Source of the DNA: Talinum fruticosum
Lineage: Eukaryota; Streptophyta; Magnoliopsida; Caryophyllales; Talinaceae
DNA length: 64,000 nt
Direction: 5' to 3'
NCBI GenBank assembly: GCA_021018815.1
Contig: JAITYX010000085.1
Location: 1,984,001-2,048,000 of the forward strand
Under the pieces are notes generated by a model, which searched no databases, had not been told where the DNA came from, and worked only from the letters and a program-made list of their open reading frames with translations. Position numbers and translations under genes: made by a program. Shown piece by piece: positions 20,940 to 31,677 of this stretch. Within the stretch, counting starts at the first letter, position 1. Each line of letters opens with the position of its first letter.

Positions 20940-23360
20940 ACTCGCTATGCCATCCTCCGGGAATGTCTGTTCCTTCGAGGACAGCCAACTTGTAGGTCCC
21001 CGGGAGGACTATCTTATGAATGATGTATGGTCCTTCCTAGTTAGCCGTGAGCTTGTTGTGCTCCACCACCTTTCCTATAGCTTCGGTTTTCCTTAGAACC
21101 AGGTCACCAACTTTAAGATCTCTTCCCTTCACCCTCCTGTTGTAGGCTCTTACCATTTTCAATTTGCTTATGGCCTCACGGAGATAAATATTTCCTCAAA
21201 CCATCGGGAGTAAGTCAAGGGCCTCTCGGAGGGCCTTGTTGTTAGACTCCTCCTAAAAGGTTGTGAGGCGGGGGTGTGAAGGGCCACTTCGACCGGGAGC
21301 ACGGCTTCGGATCCGTACACTAGCATGAAGGGCGTTTCTCCGATGGTCGACTTCTCTGTGGTCCCGATTGACCATAAGACGGTTGACAACTCATCCGCCC
21401 ATTTTCCTTTAGCATCGTCTAGCCTCTTCTTAAGGCCGTTAAGTATGACCTTGTTGGCCGACTCAACTTGGTCGTTGGTCCGGGGACGAGCCACGGCCGT
21501 GAAGTGGGCTTGGCAATCATATTGGGCTAGGTAATCTCGCACCTTGTCGATGTCGAATTGTCGCCCGTTGTCAAATATCATCGCCACGGGGACGCCAAAC
21601 CGGGTGATTATGCTATTCCGGATGAACTTGCGCATTTCCTTTTCGGTGATCGAGGCTACGGCTTCCGCCTCTATCCACTTAGTGAAATAGTCCACAGCTA
21701 CGAACAAGTACTTACGTTGACCCGTGGCTTTCGGAAATGGACCAAGAATATCCATCCCCCATTTTGCAAAAGGAAGGGGTGACTGGATAGGAGTTAGATC
21801 GATAGGAGGGCGCTTCGGCACGAGAGCGAATTTTTGGCATTTGTCACATTTCCTCACCAAGTCCATTAAATCTTCTCGTAAGGAAGGCTAATAATATCCG
21901 GTCCGTAGGGCCTTTGCTCGTCGGTGCCTTTCCGCCTATGTGCGAACCGCATACTCCTTCATGAATTTCTTCGAGTATTTTCCGACCCGTTTCCAGCGGT
22001 ACACAACGAAGCAAGGGTTGGGAGTGCGCCTTCTTGTAGAGTGCTCTGTCATAGTAAACAAACCATTCCGCTCTCTTCTTAACATGCTCCGCTTCTTTGC
22101 TATCTTGCGGAAGTTCCCCTTGGATAGGTAGTTGATGAGGGGATCCATCCAAGTGTTGCTCCTGTCTAGCCACATGGTTTCTTTAACATCGATACTTCTC
22201 TCTCCAAGTATCTCCTACTGGATTTTTTGGCTGTCCATCGGCCGAGGAGCTGGCGAGTTTGGAGAGGGCATCGGCTTGTCTGTTCTCCGAGCGGGGTACA
22301 TGTAGGATTTCGAAGTGTTTGAGTCGTCCCGCCGCTTCCTTGAATTTTTGACGATACGCTATCATGTACTCGTCCCGTGCCTCGTATTCTCCATTCAGTC
22401 GGGAGACTACAAGCTGGGAATCAAAGTAGGCTTTTACGGAGCTCGCTCCTACCGCATAACGTAGGTCTATGCTCGCTAGGAGGGCCTCGTATTCCGCCTC
22501 GTTGTTGGAAGCTTTGAACATGAATTTGAGCACTTGTTCATATTGTTCCCCGTTGGCGAAGTGATGGCCAACCCCGCCCCACTCCGTCTTTGGTTGCTGA
22601 ACCGTCTACGTAGAGGGTCCAACATTCGTCTTTGGAAGGTAGGGGCTTGTTTGGGTGTGAGCATTCTGCAATGAAATCCGCCAATGCTTGTGCTTTGATA
22701 GCTCTTTGGGGTTCGAACTCCGGGCCATACGGGGTTAGCTCGACGGCTCACTTTAGCATTCTTCCGGAGCTTTCAAACTTCTGCAACACGTTCCTTAAGG
22801 GTTGGTCGGTAAGGACCGTCACTTTGTGTGCCTCAAAGTAAGGCCGCAGCTTTCTACTGCCAAGAGGAGAGCATATGCGAATTTTTTGATCACAGGGTAG
22901 CGAAGCTCGGCCCATGAGTACATGGATGACATAATACACAGGTATTTTCTCATTCTTTCACTCCACGAGGAGGACTGCGCTTATTGCTTGATCCGAGATG
23001 GCGAGGTAAATGAGTAGGGGCTCCCGGAGTGGGACTGGCGATTTTTGGGAGTTGGGCTAGGTATGCTTTCGGTTGGGAGAATGCTTCTTCCACTTTAGGA
23101 TCCTACTCAAACTTTGCTCTTTTCTTGAGCACCTTGAAGAAGGGCTGACATTTATTTGCGAGACCTTGACATGAATCGCCCTAGGGCGGCTACCTTGACC
23201 GGAGGGGTGTTCTTCTTACTTTGGAGTTGAGCCGGCACAGCTGCCATCCGCTCAATTATTGAGGGGAAGAGGTCTACTTTGTATCCCTCAAGAATGTCAA
23301 AAAGAGCTTTTAAATGCTTGGAGTTGGGGTTCTCCTTGTCTGGAATGCTCGAGAGAAAAA
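20940..23360 (-). pseudogene. Tat-lineage gypsy pol remnant (RT end, two RNase H, integrase)
   Basis: The order on the minus strand is: RT C-terminal part from about 23350 ('HLKALFDILEGYKV', then 'KVAALGRFMSRS'), a first RNase H near 22990-22640 ('KLRPYFEAHKVTVLTDQPL'), an archaeal-type second RNase H at 22533-22183 ('NNEAEYEALLASI', 'YFDSQLVVSRLNGEY', 'HVPRSENRQADALSKLA'), the zinc finger of integrase ('CGSHIGG' and 'CDKCQ'), and the integrase core at 21866-21168. The core keeps its three acidic residues in 'GMDILGPFP', 'MIFDNGRQFD' and 'QVESANK'. The C-terminal 'LKVGDLVLRKTEAIGKV' ends near 20950. Several stops and frame changes separate the blocks. The RT Y-V-D-D box, protease and gag are absent because the sequence changes to another element at about 23360. 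Confidence 0.85.
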
Positions 23361-23408
23361 GTTCTCATCGGCAGGAAGCACGTAAGACGTGCTTCGACTT
23401 GAGTTGAG

Positions 23409-23854
23409 TCACCGAAAAATTTTTCCGTGACTCAGGAAACTCTTTTGCATATTTTTCAAAGAAGTCCTCGGCGACTTCGAGTGAAAGGAATAGGGTTGCT
23501 GTTCAAGAAGAGAGAGGAGACCTTGAACAGGACGGTGGAGGAGAGAAGTGTTTATTCGAACGGTAACATTCTGAACTCCGGAGGTTAGGACACCATCGGA
23601 GCTAGTGAGGTGGGTGTAAAACTCATATACGAGTTCGGGATAGATGAACTCGTTGAAACAAAGAAAGTTATATACACCAGTAGTTTGAATGTGAGCCAAC
23701 CAAGAGAATTTGGTGGTTGGGAAGAATTTGTCGTCCGATGACGAGATGCTCGAGTGACAATAGGCTTAGAAGAAGATGAACCTTCTTGGCTTTTAGTACG
23801 TGGCTTCTTCGAGGAAGAGCCAAGAAAGTCGAGGTGAGAACCTCTTTTAGGCAT
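23409..23854 (-). pseudogene. Env-like / plant transposon-protein ORF after pol
   Basis: From the ATG at 23854 the frame reads 'MPKRGSHLDFLGSSSKKPR', a basic, Ser/Lys-rich start. Around 23740 a frame change leads to 'FSWLAHIQTTGVYNF' and 'EFIYPELVYEFYTHL', which is the core of the plant family described as putative plant transposon protein (PF20167-like) and also found in env-like ORFs of some LTR elements. The frame ends near 23409. It lies 3' of RNase H of the Copia element on the same strand. The role of such proteins is not known. The C-terminal half is cut off by the junction at about 23360. Confidence 0.45.
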
Positions 23855-24110
23855 TTTGAGAAAGAAAAGAGAGAAGAGAAACTTTGAGAAAGAGTAGAAG
23901 AGAGTAGGTCAATGAGAGTGAAAGAAAGAAAAAGAGAAAGAGTAGAAGAAAGAGTTGAAAGCAGTAGAGCTTACTTGAGATGAGCTTCACGTTGCTTGAA
24001 AATGGCTAGAGATCACTGTAGACGTAGAAAGCTTCCGAGAGAAGTTTTGCTTTGAGAGAGAGAGAGAGAGTAAATGAATTATAATGTTGCGAGACGAAAA
24101 AGAATAGGCG

Positions 24111-24120
24111 CTATTTATAG
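24111..24120 (-). promoter_or_regulatory. Candidate TATA box upstream of env-like ORF
   Basis: On the minus strand this reads ctataaatagc, followed by a leader with a CT run (24058-24074) and then the ATG at 23854. It looks like a plant core promoter placed between RNase H and the third ORF. Confidence 0.35.
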
Positions 24121-24523
24121 AAAAATAAACGTCCTTTAACACAACGTCGTTTATATTTCCATTCCGACTCGGTGCTTTCATCAGTCACCTCGGACCGGTG
24201 TGACGGTTCTCTTCATCAATGGTTAGAATTGTAGTGGTTTGATACCCAACGGTTAGCGTCCGATCGCAGCATGCGAGAGAAAAAAATTTGAAAAAGAATT
24301 CTGAAATTCTCCACTCGTCTAGAGATGATTCCGGAGATTTGATGTCCATTTTTCTCAACGTCCGAGTTTGACTCAAATAACCTTTCCGAGTGACTCGTAA
24401 ACTAGAAATAAATAATAACTATCAGCTCAGTATCACTAAATCAACTCGAACAAATGGTTATTAACGATTTGAAAGCACATAACACGTAATCATGCAATGA
24501 GAGCACACAAAGAAAGCACATAA

Positions 24524-27500
24524 TTATGCATTTATCATACCAAGCTCATTCCTAATAAGATAGAACCGATCTTCACCAAGAGGCTTAGTAAAGATATCAG
24601 CTAATTGAAGATTAGTTGGAATGAAATCAAGTTCGATATCTCCTTTCTCGTAATGGTCTCTTAAGAAATGATACCTGACCTCAATGTGTTTTGTTTTTGA
24701 GTGCCGAACTGGATTTTTGGTGATGCTAATTGCACTTTGATTATCACACTTGATTGGAACCGATTTGAAAGAAAGTCCAAGATCTTTCAAGTATTGCTTT
24801 ATCCATAGAATCCGTGCACAGCATGCTCCTACTGTAATATACTCGACTTCGGTAGTTGATAGAGCTACAAAGTTTTGCTTCTTTGAGTGCCATGATATTA
24901 AGGATTGACCCAGTAAATTGGCACGCTCCGGAAGTGCTCTTTCTATCAACTTTGTATCCAGCGTAATTCGCGTCCGAGTATCCAGTGAGAGTCGGTTCGA
25001 GTCCCTTGAGTACCATAGACCTAAGTTCCGAGTCCCCGCAAGATGTCCGAATATTCTCTTCACCGCAGTGAGATGTGATTCTTTTGGATTAGCTTGGAAT
25101 CTTGCACATAAACATACACTTAAGATTATATCCGGCTCGCTGGAAGTAAGATATAGCAAAGATCCAATCATACCTCGATAGAGTTTCGATCTATTGCTTT
25201 ACCTTTCTCGTGTGAGTCAAGTTTGATACTATTGCTCATGGGTGTAGCTGCATGCTTTGCATCTTGGAGTTTGTATTTCTTCAGCAGTTCCTTGGTATAC
25301 TTTGATTGATGGACATAGATGCCATCTTTGTCTTGTTTGATTTGTAGACCAAGGAAGAAATTGAGTTCTCCCATCATACTCATTTGAAATTCCCGACTCA
25401 TCAACTTAGAAAATTCTCGGCACGTAATTTCATTAGTAGCTCCAAAAATTATGTCATCAACATAGATCTAAACAATAATAAAATATTTCCCTTTGGTTCT
25501 CGACAAAGAGAGTCTTGTCGATCCGACCTCTTCTAAAGTCATTTTGAACCAAGAAATTGCTCAATCTTTTCATACCAAGCTCGAGGAGCTTGTTTAAGAC
25601 CATAAAGAGCCTTTTGAAGTTTGAAAACATGATTTGGAAATTCTGAGTTTTCAAAACCTGGAGGTTGCTCGACATAGACTTCCTCTTCAATAAAACCATT
25701 GAGAAAGGTATACTTAACATCCATTTGATATAATTTAATATGCATGCTAGATGCAAATGCCAACAGGATTCTAATAGCTTCGATTCCGCAATAGGTGCAA
25801 AGGTTTCCCCACAATCAATCCCTTCTTCTTGATTGTAACCTTGAGCCACAAGTCTAGCCTTATTTCTGACTACCAACCTACCTTCATCCAGTTTGTTCTT
25901 GAATACCCATTTGGTTCCTATAACTCGGGTGGTCGAGGGTCGTTTGGTCGAGTCCGGACTTGGTTTCTTTCGAATTGATTGAGTTCCTCTTGCATGGCCT
26001 CTACCCATTCAGGTTCATTTAGGGCCTCTAGTGCATTTTTGGGTTCAGTTAATGAAATGAATGCAGTGAATGCACATAAATTTTGAAGAGAGGAACGAGT
26101 TCTTACCCCACTCGTTGATATCGGATAGTATGTTTTCTAGTGGATGACTAGAAGTGAAGTTGAAAGCTCTACCTGTTCTCCGATTCACCAGATTTGTAGG
26201 CTGAACTATTTGATCTTCGAAACTTGTCCTGAGAGATCTTCTTCGTTCCGAGTAGGCTCTTGATTTGTCTCATTCCGAGTCACTTCGTTTTGAGTAACTT
26301 CATTCCGAGTTAGCTGAGTTTGAGTCTTTGGACTCGGCTTCATCATCTTCTCTGCCGAGCTTCGGATCCGAGTATGAAGACTTACTTGGTTTGTCCTGTT
26401 CAAGCTCATCAAACACAACGTGGATGCTTTCTTCCACTTTGTTAGTTCTCTTATTAAAAATGCGATAAACTTTACTATGAGAAGAATAACCCGTAAAAAT
26501 ACCTTCATTTGACCGAGCATCAAACTTGGTCAGGTGATCCTTACCATTGTTGTGAACAAAACACTTACATCCAAATGGTTTGAAGTAGGAAATATTTGGT
26601 TTCTTCCCTTTGTAGAGCTCATAGGGTGTTTTCTTCAGTATGGGTCCGATGAGGCATCTGTTCAAAGTATAGTTGGTCGTGTTGATCGCCTCAGCCCTGA
26701 AATAGTAAGGTAGATTGTGCTCAATCATCATTGTCCTTGTTATTTCTTCAAGAGTTCTGTTCTTTCTCTCCACTACTCCATTTTGTTGTGGAGTTCTTGG
26801 TGCTGAAAAGTTGTGAGAGATTCCATTCTTGTCACAAAACTCCGAGAATTCCGAGTAGTCGAACTCCCTTCCATGGTCGGTTCGAATTCTCCGGATCTCG
26901 AGTCCGAGACTCAACTTGGATTTTTCTGCAGAGCTTGCTGAACTCCTTGAATGCTTCATTTTTGTGCTTAAGAAAACACACCCAGGTAAATCGTGAATAA
27001 TCATCAATAATAACAAGTATATATGATTTACCTCCGAGACTCTTAACTGGGATTTCACCACATAGATCCATATGTAGCAGTTCAAGCACTTTGGATGTGG
27101 AAACTGTCTTCAGAGATTTGAATGAAGTTCTGACTTGTTTTCCTCTTGTGCAAGCTTCACAAACTCTGTCTTTCTTGAAAGCAGAGTTAGGCAAACCTCT
27201 AACTAAGCCATGAGATGCTAATTTCTCAATAGTATGCATGCTAACATGGCCTAATCTACAATGCCATTTCCATAAATCATCATTAAGAGATGCTTTCAAA
27301 CAAGATAAGTTCTGACTAGGGTCGAGAGAGGAATAATATAAGTATTACCCGATCTCTTACCCGAGAGTTTGATCTCCTTGGTAGTGTCATCGAAATGTAA
27401 CATTTGGTCCGAGTGAATCTTACCTCTTGACCTTTATCACATAATTGAGAGATGCTCGAGCAGATTGTACTTTAATCCTTTGACGAGGTAAACTGGGTTG

Positions 27501-27660
27501 ACTAGATTGCTTCCCTTTCCAATCTTGCCTATCCCAATTATCTTGCCTTTGCTATCATCTCCAAAAGTGACTTTTCCTCCTTTATGCTCTTCTAACTCGG
27601 AAAAGAGTTCCGAGTCTCCCGACATGTGGTGTGAGCATCCACTGTCAAGATACTAGTGTC
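24524..27660 (-). pseudogene. Copia pol (protease, integrase, RT, RNase H), Sirevirus-like
   Basis: The protease motif is at about 27645 ('DSGCSHHMSGDSELF'). Integrase spans 27299-26300: zinc finger 'HCRLGHVSMHTIEKLA' with 'CEACTRGKQ', catalytic residues in 'LHMDLCGEIP', 'RTDHGREFD' and 'QQNGVVERKNRTLEE'. RT runs from about 25930 ('GTKWVFKNKLDEGR') through 'QMDVKYTFLNGFIEEEVYV'. The Y-V-D-D box ('IYVDDIIFGAT', near 25465) is intact but preceded by an in-frame stop. RNase H (25171-24524) is uninterrupted, with 'STTEVEYI', 'IKCDNQSAI' and 'ADIFTKPLGEDRF'. There are a few frame changes at about 26300, 25800 and 25400. The enzyme core is well kept, but the polyprotein cannot be read through. Confidence 0.88.
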
Positions 27661-27719
27661 CTTTTGATCTCTTCCGAGAGGTCCGCAAAACAGAGACAAT
27701 CTAACCCTTCTCATTTCCT

Positions 27720-29506
27720 CTAACGAACCCAAGTAACATTCTTTACTCGTGGTCCTTTTCGAGGAAGAAGGTGTTTCGGAACCCGATTTGAATGACTTTG
27801 GGCTTGGTCCGATTCTCGAGTCTTTCTCGTGGAGAACCGAGTCCGTGTCTCTTTCTTTTGAAAAACTTTTCTTTTGAAATCCCGAGGAGATGATTTCTTC
27901 TTGTAAACTGGTCCGGGCTTAGTCCTCTTTTCATTTTTATGAATGGGGCCATCCTCGCCCTTCCCGAACTTTACAGCTTCGGAATCCTTTTGAAAAGCTC
28001 GAGTAAGAATTGGATTCTTCCTCTTTGTTGAAACCAAGACCTTCTTTTCTAAAGGAGACACACTGAGATCCTAAGAGCATGTCAAGGTTTTTCTGACCTT
28101 GAGTAAACTTTAAAACAAGACCTTGAGACTCATTGAGCTTTTGCTTTAGTTGCTCATTTTCTCTTCCGAGTAACTCGGACTCGGTCTCATTGGATTGAGT
28201 GCTAGTCTTGAGTTCTTTGAGTGTAAGTCTCAATTTTTCCAACTCATTTTTAAAGCATTGCTCTCAGAGGAAATCAACTCAAGTTATTCTTTAAAATGAG
28301 AAGAATCGAATTGGACTTTTCTTCCAAAGTGAAAATATACTTTGCTAAATTAACTTTGGAGAATTTGAGAAAGTACTCAATTACCTCTTGAGGATTGGAT
28401 TCCTCATTGTTTGAGTCCGACTCTTCTTCGCTTCGAGTCGAGAGATGGCCATTAGACATTTTGAGTCATCTAAGTCCTCGTCATCTTCTCGATGAGTCCT
28501 CATCGCTCCATGTGGCCATCATAGCCTTTTTCTTCTTTTCTGTCCCTTTTTCTCTTTGGACAGTCTTTGACTATATGATCCTTGCTGCCACACTCAAAAC
28601 AGCCAGAATTCTTAGATAAGGATAACTTTGAAGGAGAAGAGTACTTACCTTTCCTGTCCTTCTTATCTTTCTTGTAGAATTCTTCTTTTGGCCTTTTATC
28701 CCATCTTTTGTGCTTCATTATTCTCTTGAAGCCTATCGTAATAAGTGCCATGGGATCCTCTTCTGAATCGGAGGAACTCGGATTTGCTTATCTAGTTTCC
28801 GAGGCCTTCAGCGCTATGTTCTTTTTGGTGCTGCCGTCAGCATCCTCCTCTTCCAGGTGGATTTCATGAGTGAGAAGCTTCCCAATAAGCTCGTCTGGCT
28901 TTAGAAGTGCTAGGTTCCGAGCCTCCTCTATGGCAGTCACCTTGGGACCCCATCTTCTCTTGGGTAGACTTCGAGTATTTTTCTGCACATTTCCTCGTAG
29001 GAAATCTTCTTACTCGGAGATTTGTGATTGTTGGTAATTTCGGTGAAACGAATGAACATCTCGAGTGATGTTTTCTTCCGGTTCCATCTTGAATAGCTCA
29101 TATTTATGAAGATATCGGCTTATCTTCGCTTGTCTAACCCGACTCGTACCTTCGTAAGTGTTGACTAGGGTGTCCCACACTTCTTTTGCTGAGTCACAGT
29201 GCAGACACTTGGTTGTATTCTTCCGAGCTGATGGCACACATAAGAATGTTCATTGCCTTGAAGTTCTTTCGAACTTCTCTGCTTCACCCGGAGTAAACTC
29301 GGCCTTTGTCTTGGGAATAAGTCCGAACTCTTCTGTCTTCATGGGAATGTAGTTTCCATTTTGTATGATATCCCGGACATCTTCATCATGATCCATGAGG
29401 AAACATTCCAAGAGTTTCTTCCAAGTGCACGAAGTTTGATCCTTTGAATTTTGGTGGTCTCGTTGGAAGATCTTCCTTCATCGAACTCTCCGTTGTTCCG
29501 AGCCAT
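27720..29506 (-). pseudogene. Copia gag with zinc knuckle
   Basis: The ATG at 29506 starts 'MARNNGEFDEG'. Frames then shift several times: 29237-29010 ('CDSAKEVWDTLVNTYEGT', the typical Copia gag core), 28988-28788 ('EARNLALLKPDELIGKLLTHE'), 28751-28500 with the zinc knuckle 'CFECGSKDHIVKDC' (C-x2-C-x4-H-x4-C), then a Lys/Glu-rich coiled-coil stretch (28242-27937, 'LRLTLKELKTS') and a basic linker to protease. The knuckle binds the element's RNA during particle assembly in working relatives. Stops and frameshifts make this copy non-functional. Confidence 0.8.
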
Positions 29507-29551
29507 TTGATCTTTAAACCTTTGGATGGTTAGATCCTTTCTGAAAGGTTA

Positions 29552-29564
29552 GGCTCTTATACCA
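29552..29564 (-). other. Primer-binding site of the Sirevirus-like element
   Basis: On the minus strand, tggtataagagcc lies two bases after the LTR end (ccttca), one change from the common tRNA-Met type site. Confidence 0.75.
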
Positions 29565-29566
29565 AT

Positions 29567-31186
29567 TGAAGGTTTGCTCGGGAGAGTCCGAGTCACCCTA
29601 GAGGGGGTGAATAGGGTGATGGAGGTTTTTCGTGAAGAATAAACTCTTTTCTTCAAAGTACGGATGCAAATGCATTCCGAGTCTAAAACGTGGTCGGAAA
29701 AGTATAAACTCGAATTGCAAGTAAAGAGTATGTAAGCGGACTTAAACCGAGACTGTGAGTTTGCTTGAGTCTAGAATGAACTCGTAAAGTAAAGACACGG
29801 AAAATACGTGGAAACGCTCTCAGGGCAGAAAACCACGGACCGTGCTAATCCAAGCACGAAGTTAAATCCACTATTTTGAGTCCACAAAATACAGTAGACT
29901 GATCGAAACCCAAGTTGCTCCTTTTGACAACTCTTTACACATTTTCCTAGACTCGAAATTCCGTTATCCGATCTAGTACTTCCTAGCCGAGATAACCCTT
30001 ACAGCTAGGGACAACCGAGCTGAGTTAACCCTTACAGCTCGGTCAAGGGACCTTACTTAGAGAGTAAGAAAGAGAGTGTTTGTAACTAAGTACAAGACCT
30101 TACAACTCGGAATATAATGAATTACAGAGTGGGAGTTGTAAGTAGAAGATTGAGAAAGAATACAATGACTTTGCTCAAGTACGTGTATTAACAATAGGTT
30201 CGGCAATCTTCAAGTCTTGAGAGTTGGCTTCTTTAAATAGATGACCAGGCAGGATAGCCGTTATCTCCATCTTCCGATCGGAAGTCCATTGTGACCGTTG
30301 TTCGGAACTTTCCGAGTCACTCGGAAAGTATCCGTTGAGATATGAACGTTGGGCAACGGTTCTTGATCGCTTTGGTAGTCCCAAAACCGCTGGTGGTATC
30401 TCAAAAGATAAGGTGGAAACCACCGTTTATCTTAGCGCTGCAGTTTTCTAGTTTTGGAAACAGACGACCACGACGCAATCTTCCGGGGCTAGGTTAGAGG
30501 TGGAAAAACCTTGTCTCGCTGGTGATTTGACGTTTTGAAGCCGGTTAGTTTTGTATATTCAAAATGTGTATCCTCGTTTGAATAACCTACAAAAGTAAAT
30601 CAATTTTGGTTCTCAAAGTATAAAATACTTTGGTCCAAGATTAGACACGAATAATAATATAATTAGAGTAATTAACAGATTAATTATTTGAGTTAGAAAA
30701 GGAATGGAATTTTCCGAGTCTAATATCCATCAAACTCAAATTCCATCTAAGTTAGTCTATGCAAGAATCAAGTTATATAAGAAACATCGAGTGAAACAAC
30801 TTGATATAGACTAAGCATGATTTAGACTAGAAGTGCTGACTATAACGAGTAAGACCTGTAATGAGAAGTCGGACCTGAGTGCGATTATGCAAAATACTAG
30901 TCATTTGAACATGCTTTATTTCTAAGCGATGAAAGACTCGGAACCGAGTAAACAACGTGAATGTATATCTAGTTTACGAGTCTCACAGAGATAAGCAAAG
31001 AATACAAGAAATAGATGTCTGTATCACTTAGAAAGAAATGCTATATCTCTAAGAAAAGTTTCTAAGGTACAGAGAATGCCTTGAAATCAAAACTCTATAC
31101 ATAAGAAGATCTTATACCTGATTCCTTTGGTTCAACTCGAATTGTGTGGAGTAAGGTCTCGAGTCTTCATGTTACGATATCCAACA
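29567..31186 (-). repeat. 5' LTR of the Sirevirus-like element
   Basis: On the minus strand it starts tgttggatatcgtaac (31186) and ends aaaccttca (29567), about 1620 bp. A TATA-like ctatttaaag lies near 30231-30240. No second copy is present in the window, so the outer border is inferred from the TG start. The adjacent five bases are ttaat. Confidence 0.65.
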
Positions 31187-31677
31187 TTAATTTTTTATTT
31201 TTTTGTACGGTAGTTTTCAATTTTTTAATATTTTTATTTAAAAGGTAGATGGGAAAGTATTGATTGGGGGTTTTCTAATTTTTTTATTTGAGTTTTTTAT
31301 AATATTTTAATCATATAATTTTTTGCCTTTTTCAAACTAGATAAATTATTTTTCTTAAATTTATTTGAGAAATATTAACAAAAAATAAAATACAATATTT
31401 TAAAAAATATAAATTATAATTTTTTAAATATTTATTATTCACCAAATATTCGATATTTGTGAAATATATATAATGAATAATATCTTTAACAAGTATTACA
31501 AAAATTTGGTAACAGACTCACAATAGTTTCGATAACAATTGTAAGAATTATAACAACTCATTTCTATTTGTTTCTCGCTCTTTTACGTTAATCGTTTCTA
31601 TTCATTTATGCTATTTTATGTCCATTTATGCTATATATGCTATTTCTGTTCATTTTATCCTCAATTTGAAACAAACC
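31187..31677. other. AT-rich spacer, possible MITE fragment
   Basis: No gene is seen. Near 31560-31670 there are 'cgtttctattcatttatgc' type repeats ending gaaacaaaccctt, which resembles the right end of the MITE at 60953-61233. A matching left end is not visible. Confidence 0.4.

Larger units (their letters stand above)
13664..23360 (-). mobile_element. Ty3/gypsy retrotransposon, Tat lineage, 5'-truncated, with antisense ORF
   Basis: Read on the minus strand from right to left: the end of RT, a first RNase H, a second RNase H, integrase (23360-20940), then a long 3' region with a plus-strand (antisense) ORF (17428-20049), a pyrimidine-rich tract, tandem repeats and an LTR-like end (about 14412-13664). 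Two RNase H domains plus extra ORFs, some antisense, between pol and the 3' LTR are known traits of the Tat lineage (Grande, RIRE2 and relatives). Protease, gag, the RT active site and the 5' LTR are missing. The one-element view is an inference; two elements joined tail to tail remain possible. Confidence 0.55.
23365..31186 (-). mobile_element. Ty1/Copia retrotransposon, Sirevirus-like, 3' LTR lost
   Basis: On the minus strand, a 1.6 kb 5' LTR (31186-29567) is followed by a primer-binding site, gag with a zinc knuckle, protease, integrase, RT, RNase H and then a further ORF region. The third ORF after RNase H and the large LTR suggest the Sirevirus lineage. The element stops abruptly at about 23365 where Tat-type pol begins, so the 3' LTR is missing. 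It is younger looking than the other elements: long frames persist, but several stops are present. Confidence 0.75.

Noticed and set aside
13664..23360. Two unrelated gypsy elements joined tail to tail
   Set aside because: Not excluded, but an antisense extra ORF between pol and the 3' LTR is a known Tat trait and explains the layout with one element, so I kept that view at moderate confidence.
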